This document shows positions 1-11,358 of a stretch of 64,000 nt of DNA, piece by piece. The position numbers and the translations under genes were made by a program. Source of the DNA: Gari tellinella (lineage: Eukaryota; Mollusca; Bivalvia; Cardiida; Psammobiidae); NCBI GenBank assembly GCA_922989275.2, contig OV277866.1, forward strand, positions 75,986,328 through 76,050,327. Direction: 5' to 3'. Numbering within the stretch: position 1 is the first letter of the stretch; each line of letters opens with the position of its first letter. Below the pieces are notes generated by a model. That model saw nothing but the letters and a program-made list of their open reading frames with translations. It was not told the DNA's origin and searched no databases.

Positions 1-137
1 GCAATGTATGGTTAAGATAAACCTTAAGAAGTCAAACGCGGAATTGACTTAAATGGAAAGTCGAATTTCCAATATAAAACTACAGCGAACAATGAGTGAC
101 TATAGGCATTAATAGTGTTTTAAGCGATCACTTGATG

Positions 138-379
138 CAGTGGTAAAAACGTCATTTCTTCCCATTTAAACTCCAACAAACGCAAACGAAAAGCAATAAA
201 ATGTAAATAAGTCAAAATTTCGACACTTTTGACTATTCATGTTAATCTGAATGACAAACAGTTTGGAACTTGGCCAGACGCCCGGTTAACCGGCGTGGTC
301 TAGCTAAAAACTGTTTGCAATGGAAATAATAGTTTTAGCGTAAACGCGTTTATTTGGAAAAAAATCAGTTTCTCCTATG
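138..379 (-). mobile_element. TA-flanked MITE, family 1
   Basis: Reverse copy of the family whose complete members start CAGTGGAGAA and end TTCTCCACTG, flanked by TA. Recognised by CAGTGG at 138, AAACGCGTTTATTTGG and TCTCCTATG near the right end, and the central palindrome at 254-318 (AAACAGTTTGGA...). Moderately decayed. Confidence 0.7.
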
Positions 380-621
380 TAGACATCCCACGTGTAGTAC
401 TCGTTGTCGTTAGTAGCTTCATGCAATTATTGCTAGTGTAAAGAAACTCATTTGAATGATTGCTACATGCAAGAGTACATGTCAGATAGAAGGCAGGTTT
501 TAAGCATGTTGCTCAAGTGTAAGCTACAGTGATCTCTCTTTACAACGACATCCAATGAGAGACAATAATATGAGCTTTGTTCTGTGGGAGTCTTTGTTGG
601 GAGGGACTTTGGCTTACATTT

Positions 622-688
622 GCAAACAGCTTGAATCCAGATCAGACGCCGCGTTACGCGGCGTCTGATCTGGATTCAAGCTGTTTGC
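622..688. repeat. Perfect 67-bp palindrome, GATCAGACGCC type
   Basis: Arms of about 33 bases (GCAAACAGCTTGAATCCAGA TCAGACGCC...) pair perfectly around a TA centre. No CAGTGG termini flank it. It sits in a longer repeat shared with 54519-54700 and 59690-59840 (conserved CTCCCT..AACA and TTGGGGTGTTG segments beside the palindrome). Confidence 0.9.
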
Positions 689-1440
689 CACTCGTCATTT
701 GTTGTTGTTTTCTGTCAAAATGACTAATATGTATGTCGCCGGGCAAAGATACATAGCTCTGTCTCTGTCCGGGGTTCGACTAAAAGGGGTCTGGCACAAA
801 AGGGACCTTTGTAGCGCCTGAAAATAATTTGAGGCGCATACAATACAAACTCAAGTCGTACGTGCATGAGTAACGATCAGTGTTATTCAAAGTGCGCCCG
901 TGCAAGTTTGGGTCGCTATTTTATACTAAAAGGTTAAGGGTTAGTTGAACTTGAAAGTAAATGATTGGTTAGTAAGTATATGACCATGAGTCTAGATATA
1001 CCTATATGAGCATGGGCGGATCTACATGACTATGGGATGAATTAAATGAATGTGAGCATGGGCGGATCTACATATGAAAATGAAAGGGTCTACATGAAAA
1101 TGAAGGATCTAAACATGAATATGAAAGATCTACATGAGAATGAAGGATCTAAATGAAGATGAAGGATCTACACATGATTATGACACATATAAAAGACATA
1201 TAACAGAAACATGAACATTGACAAACCATGGAACGGCTGACCCCGTGACATGTAAATTTGAGAAAACCAGCAAACGACAATTTTAAGTAGGCTACCGGTA
1301 TATTGCAGCCTTGAAAATGTTGACATAGTTATATTGTTTTGGGAACAGCGGCAATTGTCGTCGTAAGGAGGAAGTCGTGGTAGGGAGGGCTGTTGTAGAG
1401 TGGGGTACTGTATACACATATATACAAATATACATACATG
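680..1440. repeat. Dispersed repeat flanking the palindrome, plus ATGAAGGATCTAC minisatellite
   Basis: Segments near 1240-1420 (GAGAAAACCAGCAAACGACA, TTGTTTTGGGAAC, GTAGGGAGGGC, GAGTGGGGTACT) recur at 7900-8055 and 44330-44480, so this is a dispersed family beside the GATCAGACGCC palindrome. About 1014-1185 is a separate imperfect tandem array of ~20-bp units, consensus ATCTACATGAAAATGAAGG. Short minus-strand frames here are shadows. Confidence 0.55.
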
Positions 1441-1724
1441 TAGTATTTTTTGGATTTGTCGTTATTGAAACATTTTAACAGGATTTGATACTATTTTCCA
1501 ATTAAGGTGTGTGTGTGTGTTTCAGGATTGTAACCGAGATACTACGCGTCATACAAAGCTCTACACGGCTTGTGTTCGCAGTGCTGTAAAGCCCAATACA
1601 TTCCAATCTAAAATGTGTGCTATTCAATGATAGTTTTACAAGTTAATCAACATTTTAACAAAACAAAACATTAATTGTCTCATTTCTACAGTCAGTTTGC
1701 GTTTTATATAATTATACAGAAACT

Positions 1725-1833
1725 ACAGTGGATAGGGTGTTTTGTTTTCCCAATTAACGCGTTATTGCTACAATTTTACATTTAAGTAAGACACCGGTTA
1801 ACACGGCGTCTGATTAGGCTCCACACAATTGGC
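1725..1833 (+). mobile_element. TA-flanked MITE family 1, left half only
   Basis: CAGTGGATAGGGTGTTTTG, TTTCCCAATTAACGCGTT and the right arm of the palindrome (CGGCGTCTGATTAGGCTCCA) are present. The right half is missing. Confidence 0.55.
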
Positions 1834-1897
1834 ATTTCGATAAGCATTAATCGTTAGAAATATCACATAAGTGTGGTTGTACATTTGATACCTCAAA

Positions 1898-2198
1898 CGT
1901 GGCCTATGGGTTAGTGCGTCCGTCTCGGAAGCGGTAGGTCGAAGGTTCGAACCCCGGAGCCGGATACAGGGTTTGGACTGATGTGGCCGATTGGTGAGCC
2001 GCCAGCTAGTTAAACGAATGGTTACATTGTACCGTAGGCCTGTCTCTGCCAGGCGCCCGGCAATAAGAGAAGGGATTCGTCGGGAGGTACTGTGCGCGCA
2101 AAAAGGACAGGTGTCTCATAATCCAAAACTGGCTGGCCCTTTCAATAGGGGTGACACTACATTGTATAATAAACTAAGCCTTTAGCTTTACCTTTACC
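1898..2198 (+). mobile_element. tRNA-derived SINE
   Basis: The head holds a box-A-like stretch (TGGCCTATGGGTTAGTGCG) and a perfect pol III box B, GGTTCGAACCC (1944-1954). About 240 bases of non-tRNA body follow, then a simple tail (TTTAGCTTTACCTTTACC). This is the layout of a SINE; there is no cloverleaf, so it is not a functional tRNA. The SINE family is not recognised. Confidence 0.7.
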
Positions 2199-2437
2199 AT
2201 TTAAAGTGCACTTCGTTTGCGTTTCGTTTGGGTTTTAACGGAGACAGTGGCGTCTTCTATTAGAGTGCTTGTCTGACAGACACGTCTTTCTTTCACACAA
2301 GGACGCATTAATATATGTAAGCTGATTGTCATTGTCTCAGTCATATACATGTACATGTATCTGTAGAGATTTATTTCTATGATTAACTGCCGTAAAGATT
2401 TACAGTGAATAAGAAATTTAAGATTTCCCATTAAACT

Positions 2438-2685
2438 CTGAAACAATTAGTCATCTAGTGTTGAAGATAGGTGACCACTTAACGCAGGTTAAAAGAAAAG
2501 CAGAATGTGCCTTAAGGCACATTCTGCTTTATTTTCATCCTGCTTTAAGCTAACAATTGCTAGGATATAGAAAATATGTCTAATGGTATATAATATTTAT
2601 GATTGTACAATTTGGAACTATTTTCATCTGTGGAGGAATAAATTAAAATCGTAAAAAGGTTTTTGTATGGGGTAATGGATTAAGT
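2438..2685 (+). mobile_element. Decayed TTAA-type MITE, family 2
   Basis: Carries the AAAGCAG palindrome around AGCAGAATGTGCCTTAAGGC (about 2485-2552) and the family 3' region (AATTTGGAACTATTTTCATC). It ends GGGGTAATGGATTAA. The left terminus is degraded. Confidence 0.6.
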
Positions 2686-2961
2686 CAGTATAACTTGATC
2701 CACGCGGTTTGCAACTGTGTTTTTACCGTCTTTGTGAAGGAAAGGGTTAATAAGCATTCGAAGACAAAGCACCGTCCGCTTCAATGTCTTTTGAAATGTT
2801 TCGGTAAAGTTCGACATTTGGAATGTTCATGTATTTACTGAAATAAATATTGATACGATCGCCAAACAAATGGGGTATTGATCAAATGCCGACTAATACA
2901 ATTTTAAAATGCAGTAGGCATTGACAGTATATATATATTAAACAGTCCTCATAAACGTTTA

Positions 2962-3438
2962 CAGTGAAGAGGACGTTATTCCTTCCCAATACACGCATTT
3001 GCGCTTAAACTAGTATTTCCATTGCAAAAAATTTGGAGCCTGAACATGCATACGCCGGGTGACCCAGCGTCTGATCATGCTATAAACTGTTCGCCCTTCA
3101 GATTAAAATAAAATATCAGATGCTTTTTTCTACATTCTACTGCGTTTGCGCTTCATTTCGTTTAACCCTTTGAGCCCTAGTCCCGCATATAGGCGTCCTT
3201 TTCAAACAGTGTGCATGTGAATAGTATACTTGTCCTGTGCAAACAGTGAAGACCCAGATCAGAGGGCTCCGAAAGGAGCGCTCTGATCAGGGTCTTCACT
3301 GTTTGTCATAATGCCAAACTTTGACAAAACAACCCTTAGAAGTCAGAAATGGACAAGACTAAAATGGGAACTGGATTTGTCAATTTAAAGTTTCAGAGAG
3401 GAAAGAGTTAAACGGGGAGTAACACGTCCTTTCAACTG
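2962..3438 (+). mobile_element. TA-flanked MITE family 1, split by a TTAA element
   Basis: Left end TA|CAGTGAAGAGGACGTTATTCC, right end CGTCCTTTCAACTG|TA. The two halves join at TTAA inside the family motif GTTTAAACGGG; the intervening 3166-3407 is a second element. Without that insertion it is about 231 bp, normal for the family. Confidence 0.8.
3166..3407 (+). mobile_element. TTAA-flanked MITE family 3 (nested)
   Basis: Flanked by TTAA at 3162-3165 and 3408-3411. Termini are CCCTTTGAGCCCTAG... and ...AGAGAGGAAAGAG. It contains a palindrome at about 3239-3306 (CAAACAGTGAAGACCCAGAT, centre GGCTCCGAAAGGAGC). A second copy is at 57114-57356. TTAA target and CCC start are typical of piggyBac-like non-autonomous elements. 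Confidence 0.8.
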
Positions 3439-3779
3439 TAGCATAGTACTTATCATTATGTGCATGCCTGTCTAATTGCTAATTGCTTTGCAGACAGATT
3501 TCTAGATATGTAGTACATGTATACTCAAGGCGATACTCAAATTATTCAAGACTTTAACCATGCCTTGATATCTCCTGCTTTAAAATTCTTGTCTGCAAAC
3601 ATAAATTACGTTTATTTAGTAGAAATGTAATGACAAGCACCAAACAGTTTTGGTCCAGATCAAACGTCGAGAAATGCGACGTCTGGTCTGGATTCAAGCT
3701 ATTTGCGAATGCCTATCATGTTTCGATCGGCATGCACAAGTTAAATATATATCATACATGTACAGGGATTGAACTTTTA

Positions 3780-4000
3780 CAGTGTATTCACTACATGTAT
3801 TTATTATTTCCCGACAAACGCGTTTACGCTAAAACTATCATTTCAATTGCAAACAGTGTGGAGCCTGACCAGACGCCATGTAACCCGCAGTCTGACCTGA
3901 CTCAAAACTGGTTGTCACTCAGATTAAGTCATAAGACCCAAATACATTTTATTGCATAACGATTGCGTTTCGTTAGCGGGTTTTTTTTCACAACGGGAAA
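3780..4000 (+). mobile_element. Decayed TA-flanked MITE family 1
   Basis: Contains AAACGCGTTTACGCTAAAAC, TTTCAATTGCAAACAGTGTG, a worn palindrome, and CACTCAGATTAAG; the right end is degraded. A separate lone palindrome lies just upstream at 3640-3707 (GGTCCAGATCAAACGTCG...), and another at about 4195-4250. Confidence 0.6.
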
Positions 4001-4576
4001 GGGTAAATTCTTGTCTACTGTAGTCTAACGTGAATAGGGAGATTATTATCCCGTTCATGATCAAATTATCCGGGAGATGTTTACACCTTTACCGCTTTAT
4101 TGTCGTCTGCTTCAGTATTGTTGTCTGCAAGACATGTTTCAAAGTTAAATTCAAGGTTTTAATAATATATAAATGTCGATAAGAATGTCAAAACGTTTGG
4201 GTCGTTATTAGACACCGCGTTACGCGGCGTCTGGTCAGGACCCAATTTTTTTCAAAGAGTGAAAGGGTTAAATGCAGAAGTTTCAGACGAGTGACTATTT
4301 AATACTTTATCAGGGCAAACGCTACTGACTGCTTTAACGTCATTTATTTAACCCTTGACACCAACACCCGTATAACACAGTCGTTGAAATACATGTAATA
4401 TCGTCAGCTAAAAATCGTCGTCAGTTGTTTTTTTTTTATATAAAATTTGAATTTGAAACGGTTTTAGACATAAGTGTCAAACTGTTTTGGATCCTGATCA
4501 GACTGGCATCTGATCGGAATCCAAATTGTAGGATAAATTACTGTTATAGAGCCCGTCAGCGAAATAGTAATACTAT

Positions 4577-4858
4577 TTTAAACACAGGTACTTTATTATC
4601 TATTAACACCCCCCCACTCACCCCCCCCCCCCTTAAAAAAAACTATACTATACTTCTATTATAGATACAAGGTAAACAGCTAGTCTTTACTATCCACTTA
4701 AACTGATGCTAAAATAGACTCGATCGCCGATATTCTCTTGTGGTATCCTCGGGAAAGGATTAATTTATCAATATAACGCCACAGTACGTTAAAAAGTAAT
4801 AAAAAAGGGGGGGTTAATAGATAATAAAGTATGTGTCAAGTACCCGTGATTTTAAACG
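4577..4858. repeat. Inverted-repeat element with poly-C/poly-G flanks
   Basis: The left arm (4577-4616: TTTAAACACAGGTACTTTAT ... then a C run) is repeated inverted at about 4807-4858 (G run, then TTAATAGATAATAAAGTATG ... TTTAAACG). The right arm has an extra ~13 bases. The spacer is about 190 bp. Probably a small foldback element; class unknown. Confidence 0.6.
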
Positions 4859-4975
4859 TATATGTCAAATGTATATATCACTATACATATTTATAAACAT
4901 CTCTTAAAAGTAACAACAAATAAAGTCAAGTTGTTCTTAATATCCTTAGAAAGCCTGATCCATGTTATACACATA

Positions 4976-5475
4976 CAATGGAGAAGACCTTATTTCTTTC
5001 CAAATAAACGCGTTTATAAATGATAATACAATTATTTTTATTGCAAACAGTTTCAGACGACGGGTTACCGGCGTCTGATCGGGTTCAATACTGTTTGCCA
5101 CTCAGATTAACCCATTACCAGATAGCCTGTTTCTAGTTTTAAAAATAGGTGACTACTTAAAGCAGGTTGAAAGTAAAGCAGAATGCGCAATATGGCGCAT
5201 TCTGCTTTACTTTCAGCCTGCTTTACATGTAAGCTATTACTTGCTTGAGTAAGGAAAGTATTAAATATGACACATATTCATTACGGTATAAATTGGAACT
5301 ATTTTCTTCAGCGGATAGTAAAATGCATGTGCTAAAAGTCGCTTCTATAAGGGAAAGGGTTAAAATGAATCCCGAGACATTACAACATTTGTACATTGTA
5401 ATTTGCTACGTTTTAGTGAGTGGCGTTTGCGTTTCGTACGCATTTACAAGGGGAATAATAACGTTTTCTCCACTA
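4976..5475 (+). mobile_element. TA-flanked MITE family 1, split by a TTAA element
   Basis: Left end TA|CAATGGAGAAGACC, right end AACGTTTTCTCCACTA|TA. Halves join at TTAA within the family motif CTCAGATTAAAATGAA; 5111-5359 is inserted there. A palindrome lies at 5043-5099. Confidence 0.85.
5111..5359 (+). mobile_element. TTAA-flanked MITE family 2 (nested)
   Basis: TTAA at 5107-5110 and 5360-5363. Termini CCCATTACCAGATAGCC... and ...TTCTATAAGGGAAAGGG. Internal palindrome with arms TAAAGCAGGTTGAAAGTAAA around GCGCAATATGGCGC. The same family occurs at 41613, 48003 and 48418. Confidence 0.85.
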
Positions 5476-6234
5476 TATCACAGACCCAAGAAAGGTGTAC
5501 TGTTTCGTCCCTCTGACATTCACATTTTTCAAATCTTGCAAATTTATTCCTATTGCCATTTCATTGCTGCCTGAAAGTGTCACATATTGCAGAAGATCGC
5601 TGATCTTGCTTTTCAGAAAAGTCTTCCAACGCGGTTTGCGTTTGATATTTTGGTCATTTACGGAAGCCAAAAGGTGCCATAAAAGTCAATACGTTTCTAT
5701 ACGTTACGGGCGTGGAAAGGATATACATGTACATGTAAGCTGGACACTTATTAAACGATAGTTCGATCCTTTGTCAGGTGGTACATGTACATGTAACAGG
5801 TTGAGGATTAAAACATGATAAAAAGGGACATTCATACCGTTATCCTGCATTCAGCAGTCACCTGTCTTTTGGGATGTACCATCTTTTTGAAAGAGTGTCC
5901 GGTTTAGAGAGGATTAACTGTATACAATGTACATGTACAATAGGATGACAACGAAATAATTAATTAAGTCCTACATGTATTGATTGCTGATTACAATTAC
6001 AGCTACATGTCAAGATGCATTTGGGAGAAACATGACGTGGTTAACCTATGTGTGCCTCAAGAAAATCGATACAAAAGATAATGCATGGAGAAAAGAAAAG
6101 GTGTAATAGAAAGTATTGAGTAAAAAATTATAAAATCAAATAAGAGTGTATTTGGCATTGAAGGTGACAACGTTACGACTACGTGGATGTAGCTCTTTCA
6201 CTGCCAACGGCGACAAAATGCTACTTTGCAAATA

Positions 6235-6480
6235 CAGTGGAGAATGTGTTATTCTTTCCCAATAAACGCGTTTACGCTAAAACTATTATTTACAATACAA
6301 ACAGTTTGGAGCCAGATCAGACGCCGGGTAACCCGGCGTCTGATCAGGCTCCAAACTGTTTGCCACCAAGATAAACATAAATTATCAGAATTGTCCAAAA
6401 GTTATTCTTTTCTACGTTTTAGTGCTTTGCGTTTGCGTACGTTTGCGTTTAAACGGAAAAGAATAACAGATTCTCCACTG
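6235..6480 (+). mobile_element. TA-flanked MITE family 1, complete
   Basis: TA|CAGTGGAGAATGTGTTATTC ... GAATAACAGATTCTCCACTG|TA, 246 bp. The near-perfect palindrome at 6298-6363 keeps one mismatch (A opposite A beside GGAGCC) that is shared by other copies. TA target and a CAGT start resemble Tc1/mariner-type elements; there is no transposase. Another lone palindrome follows at 6486-6546. Confidence 0.92.
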
Positions 6481-6825
6481 TACCATAGTTTGGACCATTA
6501 GCAAACGCCGCCCGACGTGGCGTTTACTCAGGATCCAAACTGTTTGAAAATCGTATCGACATTTCTCAGTCAAAAAAGCTGTAAATTTAACCTATAATTA
6601 TCAAGATGTATAAATATTGCAGACGACACGTGCAATGCAGACGATAGTTTGGCAGTAAAGGCAATAAAGCAGACGATAACACTTGGCAATAAAAGAGTTA
6701 ACGAAACTAAACGCAAACTAAATACCGTTGAAAAAAGGCTGTGGACACTTGTTGAAAACACTGGCGATTTATTTAAATCTTAATACAGTGTTCTCTCCCT
6801 TCAGCAACATCCAATGGCGACACTG

Positions 6826-7832
6826 CTCTTCAGCAAATTAAGAACAATAAAAGTCCTGGCTCTAATGGTCTTACCGCTGAATTCTATAAAACATTTTGGA
6901 ACGATATTAAACATTATATAATTAATTTATTAAACTGTTCCTATACAGAAGGTAAGCTAACCGAAATACAATCACAAAGTCTGATAACTCTGCTCCCAAA
7001 ATGTGAAAAATATACAACACTTCTACCAAATGAGAGACCTATCAGTCTACTGAATACAGATTATAAAATTGCATCAAAAGCCATTGCTAACCGAATAAAA
7101 TCAGTTTTACCTTCTATTATAAGTACTGAGCAAAACGTTTTTATTACATGGCGATACACAGGTGAAAATGTTCGAATAATTGAGGAAGTTCTCGACTATG
7201 TTGAAGCAAACAATATCCCTTGCCTTTTATTTTTTTCAGACTTTGAGAAAGCTTTCGATAGTATAGATCACAGTTTTTTTTGTTACTCTTGAACATTTTA
7301 ATTTTGGAGAGTCCTTGATGCGCTGGATAAAAGTATTTTACACGGCTGCTAGTAGTGCGTCTTAAACAATGGCATTAAGACAGACTTCTTTGATATAGAA
7401 CGAGGTGTACGACAAGGTTGTCCGCTTTCTCCGTATCTATCTATTACTGCTGTTGAACTTTTGTCCCATGAAATCTCAATTGATAAAAAACATTAAGTGT
7501 ATATCAACTGACGACGTCAAATAAACAACACACTTTTCGCAAACGATGCAACTTTCATTACCGACGGAACAAAACAATCATTTAAAAATCTGATATATAT
7601 CTTAGATGAGTTTGCAAATTTATCTGGACTAAAATTAAACAACTCAAAAGGTAATGTAATGAGAGCTGGCTCTTCCAAATAAAAAAGGAAATATTATTCG
7701 AACACAAACCCTTTCAATGGCTTTCCGACAAATCAAAGGCACTTGGCATTATATTAACAACTAATAGGAAATTGACACTGGACCTTAATCTTGACCCTAA
7801 AATTGAAGAATTTAAAAAGTTAAAAAATCGAT
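6826..7832 (+). pseudogene. Decayed L1-like LINE, reverse transcriptase fragment
   Basis: Conceptual translation gives clear L1-clade RT motifs: IKNNKSPGSNGLTAEFYKTF, then NERPISLLNTDYKIASKAIA, then motif A LLFFSDFEKAFDS (about 7226-7264). After a stop and at least one frameshift, it continues DFFDIERGVRQGCPLSPYLS (about 7390-7446) and LFANDATFITDG (about 7532-7566). The catalytic YADD/FADD is now FAND. It ends with KALGIILTTNRKL-like sequence and runs into half of a palindrome. 5' and 3' parts are missing; inactive. Confidence 0.9.
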
Positions 7833-9340
7833 CTGGATTCAAACTGTTTGCAACTCGTCATATGATATGTTCGTGAAATCATGTCAAACATGTGACTTTG
7901 AGAAAATCAGAAGACGACAATTGTAAGCCAACGATATAACAGCAGTGAAAGTGTGAAACAGTGTTGCCTTGTTTTGGGAACTGCGGTACGATTTGCTGTT
8001 ACTAGGACGGAATCGGTGTTTGGAGGGCCATTGTAGGGAGAGAGTACTTGATGCAAACGGGTTGGATTCAGATCAGGTCGTTTCTGTATATGATTTTAAT
8101 AAACCTAACGTAAAGCCAACTTAAAAAACATAGTGAGCAAACGCACTATCCCAAAAGCCCTCTCGACTTTTCGTTGTTTTGCTTATTTGTCATAGGCGAT
8201 TATTTATGAATATAAGACAAAGAGTATCCCTTCTTACAAGAACTAAAAGGAAGGCAAATGTGTGATTTTGATCCCATTCGATGCTTCGTAAGAAACGAGA
8301 TTAGCTGAAATCATCTTCCAAAAAGCATCATCTTATAATCTCATCACCCCTCATCAATCATCAGCGATTATAACCAATTGTTTTGTAACAGTGTCGTAAA
8401 ACCTAGATCGTCCATCATTAACAAAAAACAGTATTACCTTTGAAAACAACATGGATCCAGCTGAGCCACTGCGTAACGCGGTGTCTTTTCACAATCAAAA
8501 CTATTTGACATACTGACCCTATTTTTAAAGATTATTTTGAAAATTCTAGATTATGAAACAATTGCCAAATAATATGTATTTAGGCTTCGCCTATGGACGG
8601 AAAAAAAGCAAAATTGTACTAATAAGTAAAACTTAATGCGTCTTGATTGTGACAATATTGTGGTACTTTTACCTAGAGTTTTCATAAATTACCATCTAAG
8701 ATATGACATTGTGACCTGCTTTATGACCCCATACGATCCATATTCAAAGTGGAGCTATATAAGTCTTCAAGATAATTATCCTGAGCAAATATGATTTTGA
8801 TAGGGGTAAATCTATATATGGCCGCTAGATGGACAACATACATCTACTGATCACTATAGTTTACTTGAAAAGTCTCGGGTGAACTAATAAAAATAGGATG
8901 ACGAACAAGAATGGTGTCACAGAAAGTGACAAATGCCCCCGATGGCCGAGGTTTTTGTCACTGCAATGTATTCATTTGGCTTTCAAATAAAATCATACAG
9001 CAGGCTATAGTTGTACTCCTTGTTGTTGCAATATATAAAGAAAAACGCTTGTTCCAGCTTATTCAAATGCATCATCACCATAGTATCACGACGTCATATG
9101 ATGTCATGATGACGTCGTCGTCATAACAAGGTTTGTCAAATGTCATAATGAGGACTTATTTCTCAATTAAAGAAATGATCACATGATCAAAGAGTTATGG
9201 CCAGTTAGGATGAGTTACCTCCCTTCCTATTCACTTGAAATAATAAAGGATGAGTTATCTCCCTTTTCACCGGATTTAACCTCTAAATGACCTTGACCTT
9301 TGCAGGACATGACCCAAGTTGTACTGACCTCAAGAGCTTC
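7833..9340. other. Non-coding stretch with decayed repeats
   Basis: A half palindrome (7833-7860) begins a copy of the dispersed repeat seen at 1240 and 44330. A worn palindrome-like segment lies near 8450-8510. About 9180-9340 holds GAGTTATCTCCCTT and GACCTTGACCTTTG motifs of the kind common in bivalve repeats. No convincing gene. Confidence 0.5.
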
Positions 9341-9344
9341 TTGA

Positions 9345-10222
9345 GGTGAGTACAAATACAAAATACAAGAGGGCCTGACAACTCTGGACCTATTGATCCG
9401 ATTTCAACCATAATCACACTTATTCGAACTCTTGTGGTCATATACAATCTGAGCAAGTTTGAGATAGATTGGATAAAAATTGTGGCCTCTAGAGTGTAAA
9501 AACTGTTAAATATGGCATTTTCAGCAATTCAAAGGTAGATAACTCTAAACCGATTGATCTGATTTCAACCATAATCGAACTCATTTGAACTCTTATGGTC
9601 ATTTACAATCTGAGCAAGTTTCAGATTGATTGGATAAAAAGTGTGGCCTCTAGAGTGTAAACACCCTTAAATATGGAATTTTCAGCAATTCAAAGGTAGA
9701 TAACTCCACATATTAGTCTGATTTCAACCAAAATCGAACTCATCTAAACTCTTATAGTCATATACAATCTGAGCAAGTTTAAGAAAGAATGGAGAAAAAC
9801 GGTGGCCTCTAGAGTGTAAACACTGTTAAATATGGCATTTTCAGCAACTCAAAGGTAGATAACTCTTGATCTATTAATCCGATTTCAACCATAATTAAAC
9901 TCGTTCAAACTCTTATGGTAATATACAATCTGGGCAAGTTTAAGAAAGATAGGATAAACAATGTGGCCTCTAGTGTGTAAACACTGTTAAATATGGCATT
10001 TTCAGCAATTCAAAGGTCGATAACTCTTGACCTATTCGTCCAATATCAACCATAAATGAACTCATTCGAACTCTTGTGGTCATATACAATCTGAGCAAGT
10101 TTGAGAAAGATTGGATCAATAGTGTGGCTTCTACAGTGTTGACACTAAAATTGTTGACGACGAACGACGGACATTCAAGTATTGCAAAAGCTCACCCTGA
10201 GCTAGCTCAGGTGAGCTAACAA
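9345..10222. repeat. Tandem ~161-bp repeat element ending in a GCTCACCTGAGC-type palindrome
   Basis: Five copies of a unit containing GTGGCCTCTAGAGTGTAAAC and ATCTGAGCAAGTTT begin near 9481, 9642, 9801, 9962 and 10123, a regular 159-161 bp step. It ends ACGACGAACGACGGAC, then AGCTCACCCTGAGCTAGCTC AGGTGAGCT (10190-10217). Two relatives with different tandem cores lie at 13872 and 30984. Confidence 0.85.
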
Positions 10223-11160
10223 AGTCTCTATTCCATGTTATTCAAAAGTTATGGCCAAGATTAAAGTTGTGTGCAGACAAACAGACAGACAGACCAAAAA
10301 CAAATATACCCCAACTAAGTCGTGCGGGGGCATAAAAATGATGCAAAATACAGCAATGCTGTGTGGTCAAAACTTGCAATCTGTTGCAGTATAACAGAGA
10401 CCATACATTCACCCTTTCCTCCACAGAAGTGCCTACAGCACCTCTACATACACCTCAGTATAAGGATATTAAATGAGTACTTGCTACCTAGTGACTGTTT
10501 TAAACACATGAGGTAGTTCAAAGCAAGATAAAAGTATAGCAAAATGCTCTGAAAGGAGCTCCATGCAAAAAGTTACTTTCATCTTACTTTAAGCAGTCAG
10601 TGTTTTTGACATAGTTTGATATAGGGGATTTTCACTTTTTGCTATGGAGGAAAGGGGTAAAGCAAGGTGAAGGTAATCAAAAAGCACCTAAGGGGCTTTG
10701 TGCTTTACTTTTATCTAAATATTCTTGCATAATGCAGTCACTTGACAAGTTGTCTTGCACACCAACAATTGGACCTCATGTAGTGGTTGTATTAAATATG
10801 TTTTACTGTAAATGAGACAATTGTTGGCATCGACATTCAAAATAAGTGTGTCAGAGAGGGAAATATCACATTGACAAAAAGAAAAACATGATCTTGTTAA
10901 AATTAAGGTTCTCTAGGGCTTTCAATTCTGATTTTTTTACTGGCACTTTAGGAATTATTTATAAACACAACAGGAAAAATATTTCGATATGTACATTTAA
11001 TTTGCTTTTTATTATTTCATCAGTTCTGATAATACACAGCAGTAAAAAAGAAAACAACACTAAAGTTACGTTTCAATTTCATATATAGATAATTACAGCT
11101 TTTAGAGACTATATTAAATCATTTGTCACAAATTACGATAGCATAGTTTTTCTTTTAAAT
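10223..11160. other. Non-coding stretch with a worn AAAGCA palindrome
   Basis: A diverged hairpin lies near 10525-10600 (AAAGTATAGCAAAATGCTCT..., then TACTTTCATCTTACTTTAAG). A second related segment is near 10665-10735. No gene recognised; short frames lack codon pattern or splice support. Confidence 0.4.
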
Positions 11161-11172
11161 AATTAACATGGA

Positions 11173-11358
11173 TACAGGGCTCCACATAAGGGGAGTACTT
11201 CAAGAACTTAAATCTTTATGTCTGCATTAAACCATATGGTGTGACTACCCATTAGAAATGGTTCAAAGAGACAATTTTAATGATTAGTTAAAACACACCA
11301 AAGGATTTGGTGCTGACATGGAATTTGATCCATTTTAACTTATCCACCGCTCTGATCA
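11173..11358. repeat. Short dispersed repeat, copy 1
   Basis: Starts CAGGGCTCCACATAAGG and ends ACTTATCCACCGCTCTG, an imperfect terminal inversion. Its core (TCTTTATGTCTGCATTAAAC, TGGTGTGACTAC, TTGGTGCTGACATG) recurs at 12035-12206. Confidence 0.5.

Noticed and set aside
1898..1970. Functional tRNA gene
   Set aside because: Box B is perfect but no acceptor or anticodon stem pairs, and a SINE body follows.
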